Below are positions 6,695 to 8,918 of a stretch of DNA of 8,918 nucleotides, in pieces (positions within the stretch are counted from its first letter, which is position 1; the number at the start of each line of letters is the position of its first letter). The notes below the pieces were generated by a model. That model was given only the letters and a program-made list of their open reading frames with translations, was not told where the DNA came from and did not search any database. A program made the position numbers and the translations under genes. The DNA comes from Oscillospiraceae bacterium (GTDB lineage Bacteria > Bacillota > Clostridia > Oscillospirales > Acutalibacteraceae), in assembly GCA_902774165.1 (NCBI GenBank), contig CACYHJ010000211.1, positions 1-8,918 on the forward strand, given 5' to 3'.

Positions 6695-8713
6695 ATGCTG
6701 AAATTTTCCGAACAAAACGGCGCCTTGCTTCTTCTGAGCCCCTACGGGCACCGGGCGGCGTTCACCGCCGGCAAAACCGCCCTCTGCGTGGGCAGGGGCG
6801 ACGCGGATTATACCATGTCCCACGGGCGGTTCCGTTTTCATGAATCTCTTGATTTCAAGACGATCCTGACGCTCTCGAGCTATACGCTGACTGCGGAAGG
6901 CGCGGACCTTCTCTTTCAAAGCGCGGACGGCGAGACCGAACTGACTGCCGCGCTGAAGATCACCGGCGACCGCCTGGACGTTCATTTCCGGGATATCCGC
7001 TCCCGCGGCGGGCTGAACCGCATGTGGCTGCGCCTTCCCGCAACCCCCGACGAGCACATTTACGGCGGGGGAGAGATCTTCTCCGAATTCGACCTGCGCG
7101 GTCAGAAGGGCCGCGTCTGGGTGGCGGAGCATACCCATCCCGCCGCCATCAGCCGCAAAATTCTCAGAGAAAAAATCAGCGGACCCCAGCCCAAGCACAA
7201 GGATCCGTTTTCCTCCTATGAGACCTATTACGCACAGCCGACCTTTTTGTCGAGCCGGAAGTATTTCGTCCATTCCGACGCCACGGCTTACTGCGCTTAC
7301 GACTTCAAACACGCCCGGTTCCACGAGCTGGAGATCCGGCAGCTCGCGGACTTGCATTTCGGCTTTGCCGACAGCTTTTACGATCTGAGCAGTCTGCTTT
7401 CATCGCTTCTGGGCCGTCAGCCGGAGCTGCCCGACTGGGTGTATGACGGGGCGATCCTCGGCATTCAGGGCGGTACCGAGATCGTCCGGCGCAAGCTGGA
7501 GCGCGTTGCGCAGTATGATACCGCCGTCGCCGGGGTCTGGTGTCAGGACTGGGAGGGACGGCGCATCACCTCCTTCGGCAAACAGCTGATGTGGAACTGG
7601 CGCTGGGACCGGGAGCTCTATCCGGGCCTTGACGAGGCGATCCCGGAGTGGAAGGCCCGGGGCATCCGCTTTCTCGGCTATATCAATCCTTTCCTTGCGG
7701 TGGAAAAGGATCTTTACCGCTATGCGTCGGAACGCGGCTACTGCGTCAAAGACCGGGACGGGAACGACTATCTTGTGAAGATCACCACCTTCCCCGCGGC
7801 AATGGTGGACCTGACCAACCCGGAGGCATGGGAATGGCTCAAGGGTGTGATCAAGGAGAATATGATCGCCTTCGGCCTGGACGGCTGGATGGCGGATTTC
7901 GGCGAATATCTGCCTACCGACTGCGTATTGTACAGCGGCGAGGACCCGCAGATCGTCCATTGCACCTGGCCGGCCCGCTGGGCGAAGCTGAACCGGGAGG
8001 CGCTGGAGGAGAGCGGGAAGCTGGGGCAAATCCTGTTTTTCACCCGAGCCGGCCATACCGATACGGTGCGTTATTCGGTGATGATGTGGAACGGCGACCA
8101 GCATACCGACTGGTCTTATGACTGCGGCCTGCCGTCGGTGATCCCGGCGACGCTGTCTCTGGCGGTGTGCGGCTTCGGCCTTGCCCACAGCGACGTGGGC
8201 GGCTACATCACCTTCCCGCCTATGCAGCGCAGCCCGGAGCTTTTCATCCGCTGGGCTGAAATGAGCGCGTTTTCGCCGCTGATGCGGTCTCACGAGGGAA
8301 ATAAACCCGATGATAACGCCCAGTTCGACGCGACGCCGGACACGCTGAAGCATCATGCCGCCATGAGCCGGGTCCATAAGGCCCTCAAGCCCTATCTGAA
8401 GGCCTGCGTCAAAGAAAACGCGGAACAGGGAGTCCCCGTCATGCGCCCGTTATTCTTCGGTTATGACGAATCCGCAGCCTATACCGAGAACGGAGAGTAT
8501 CTGCTGGGCGCGGACGTGCTGGTGGCTCCTGTGCTGGAGGAGGGCGCCCGCTCCCGCAGCGTTTACCTGCCGGAGGACCAATGGATCCATCTGTGGACCG
8601 GAAAAGAATACGGCGGCGGAACCGTTGAAATCGACGCCCCGCTGGGCGGTATCCCGGTGTTTTACCGGAAAAACAGCGCGTTTGCGCAGGTGTTTGAGTG
8701 TATTAAATTCTGA
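6695..8713 (+). CDS. yihQ: GH31 alpha-glycosidase of the YihQ (sulfoquinovosidase-like) type, with Arg301 position changed to Gln
   Basis: 672 residues, close to E. coli YihQ (678). YihQ is a retaining GH31 enzyme that frees sulfoquinovose from its glycosides. GAGG at 6684-6687 is 7 bases before the ATG. There is no signal peptide, so it is cytoplasmic. An N-terminal beta-sandwich (to about 240) is followed by the barrel and a C-terminal beta domain (from about 580). The match to YihQ is strong with a constant offset of 4: nucleophile Asp401 in WMADFGEYLPTD (YihQ Asp405) and acid/base Asp468 in MMWNGDQHTDWS (Asp472). Of the sulfoquinovose pocket, Gln258 (GIQGG), Gln284 (WCQDW), Trp300 (LMWNW) and Tyr504 (GGYITF) are present, but the sulfonate-binding Arg301 is Gln297 (codon CAG, 7583-7585; CGG would be Arg). 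The substrate may thus be a non-sulfonated alpha-glucoside or a different anionic sugar. The fold is certain, the substrate is not. No sulfoquinovose pathway genes are in the window. Confidence 0.92.
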   Translation: MLKFSEQNGALLLLSPYGHRAAFTAGKTALCVGRGDADYTMSHGRFRFHESLDFKTILTLSSYTLTAEGADLLFQSADGETELTAALKITGDRLDVHFRDIRSRGGLNRMWLRLPATPDEHIYGGGEIFSEFDLRGQKGRVWVAEHTHPAAISRKILREKISGPQPKHKDPFSSYETYYAQPTFLSSRKYFVHSDATAYCAYDFKHARFHELEIRQLADLHFGFADSFYDLSSLLSSLLGRQPELPDWVYDGAILGIQGGTEIVRRKLERVAQYDTAVAGVWCQDWEGRRITSFGKQLMWNWRWDRELYPGLDEAIPEWKARGIRFLGYINPFLAVEKDLYRYASERGYCVKDRDGNDYLVKITTFPAAMVDLTNPEAWEWLKGVIKENMIAFGLDGWMADFGEYLPTDCVLYSGEDPQIVHCTWPARWAKLNREALEESGKLGQILFFTRAGHTDTVRYSVMMWNGDQHTDWSYDCGLPSVIPATLSLAVCGFGLAHSDVGGYITFPPMQRSPELFIRWAEMSAFSPLMRSHEGNKPDDNAQFDATPDTLKHHAAMSRVHKALKPYLKACVKENAEQGVPVMRPLFFGYDESAAYTENGEYLLGADVLVAPVLEEGARSRSVYLPEDQWIHLWTGKEYGGGTVEIDAPLGGIPVFYRKNSAFAQVFECIKF

Positions 8714-8749
8714 TTTATCGGGGCGCTTGCGCCCCGTAAATCAGAATTT
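8705..8749 (+). terminator. Long hairpin overlapping the GH31 stop codon, probable terminator
   Basis: AAATTCTGATTTA (8705-8717) pairs with TAAATCAGAATTT (8737-8749), and CGGGGCG (8719-8725) pairs with CGCCCCG (8730-8736) around the loop CTTG. This gives a 20-bp stem with a single bulged T at 8718. The TGA stop is inside the 5' arm. There is no long U-run after it, so termination may be weak or bidirectional, but the GC core and position fit an operon end. Confidence 0.75.
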
Positions 8750-8754
8750 ACAGT

Positions 8755-8918
8755 CATTAGGCATTAGGCAATAGGCATTAGAATCTGTAAAATTTAACTT
8801 CTGCGTTTTATCGTAAAGGAAGCGTTAAGTAAACATAAGTGTAAATTTGGCATGAGTATATCAGATGATATCTATTTGTATATTTGACTGACACTAATGC
8901 CTAATGCCCAGTGCCTGA
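8755..8918. repeat. AT-rich element with inverted ends built of GGCATTA units (MITE-like, right end may be cut)
   Basis: The left end (8755-8781) holds short GGCATTA-type direct repeats. GGCAATAGGCATTAG at 8767-8781 pairs with CTAATGCCTAATGCC at 8894-8908 with one mismatch, and weaker pairing continues outward to the window end. The 112-base interior is AT-rich, codes for nothing visible and contains a small palindrome, ATATCAGATGATAT. This looks like a non-autonomous mobile repeat or a large intergenic hairpin. No target duplication can be seen because the right edge is not covered. Confidence 0.55.

Noticed and set aside
6356..8377. Long minus-strand open frames opposite the GH31 gene
   Set aside because: They are shadows of a clearly real YihQ-type gene; the products are Arg/His/Pro-rich and match no family I know.

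Overview
The window looks like two unrelated bacterial genomes joined head to tail, with the switch inside one open reading frame at about position 2,990. The left part (1 to about 2,985) is AT-rich, uses codons such as TTA, AGA and AAA freely, and carries a [FeFe]-hydrogenase maturase gene (hydG), a ROK-family sugar kinase gene and the 5' part of a gene whose product starts MGLAASQARLL. I associate that start with proteins of gut Melainabacteria (Gastranaerophilales/Vampirovibrionia). The right part (about 2,990 to 8,713) is GC-rich with codons such as CTG, CGC and GCC. It carries glycoside hydrolases and a secreted dockerin protein, as expected of a fibre-degrading gut clostridium (Ruminococcaceae/Oscillospiraceae-like). 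I judge the join most likely to be a metagenome misassembly or library chimera, but the sequence alone cannot exclude a real recombination.

Left part: hydG runs off the left edge on the minus strand. Upstream of it, also on the minus strand, is a ROK kinase, separated by a short double-hairpin repeat. A 276-base region upstream of the ROK start holds a 9-bp tandem repeat and likely divergent promoters. The plus-strand Melainabacteria-type gene starts at 1900 and is cut at about 2,990.

Right part, all on the plus strand: a GH36 alpha-galactosidase lacks its N-terminus because of the junction. It is also broken by a small frame-shifting deletion at about 3,871-3,874, where about 20 residues just before the WYEPEM motif are missing. 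A 183-base intergenic region with a strong hairpin follows. Next is a secreted protein with a transglutaminase-like domain, ten 14-residue Thr/Pro-rich repeats and a C-terminal type I dockerin. Twelve bases later comes a cytoplasmic GH31 enzyme closely resembling the sulfoquinovosidase YihQ. The operon ends at a 20-bp-stem hairpin, and an AT-rich element with inverted ends fills the right edge.

Functionally, the right part suggests alpha-glycoside breakdown (GH36 and GH31 inside the cell) beside an extracellular, dockerin-anchored protein. The most interesting real signal is in the GH31 protein. It keeps four of the five sulfoquinovose-pocket residues known from E. coli YihQ but has Gln where the sulfonate-contacting Arg301 should be. 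The apparent surface-protein/alpha-galactosidase fusion is probably an artefact rather than a new enzyme. I found no CRISPR array, tRNA, rRNA or transposase.
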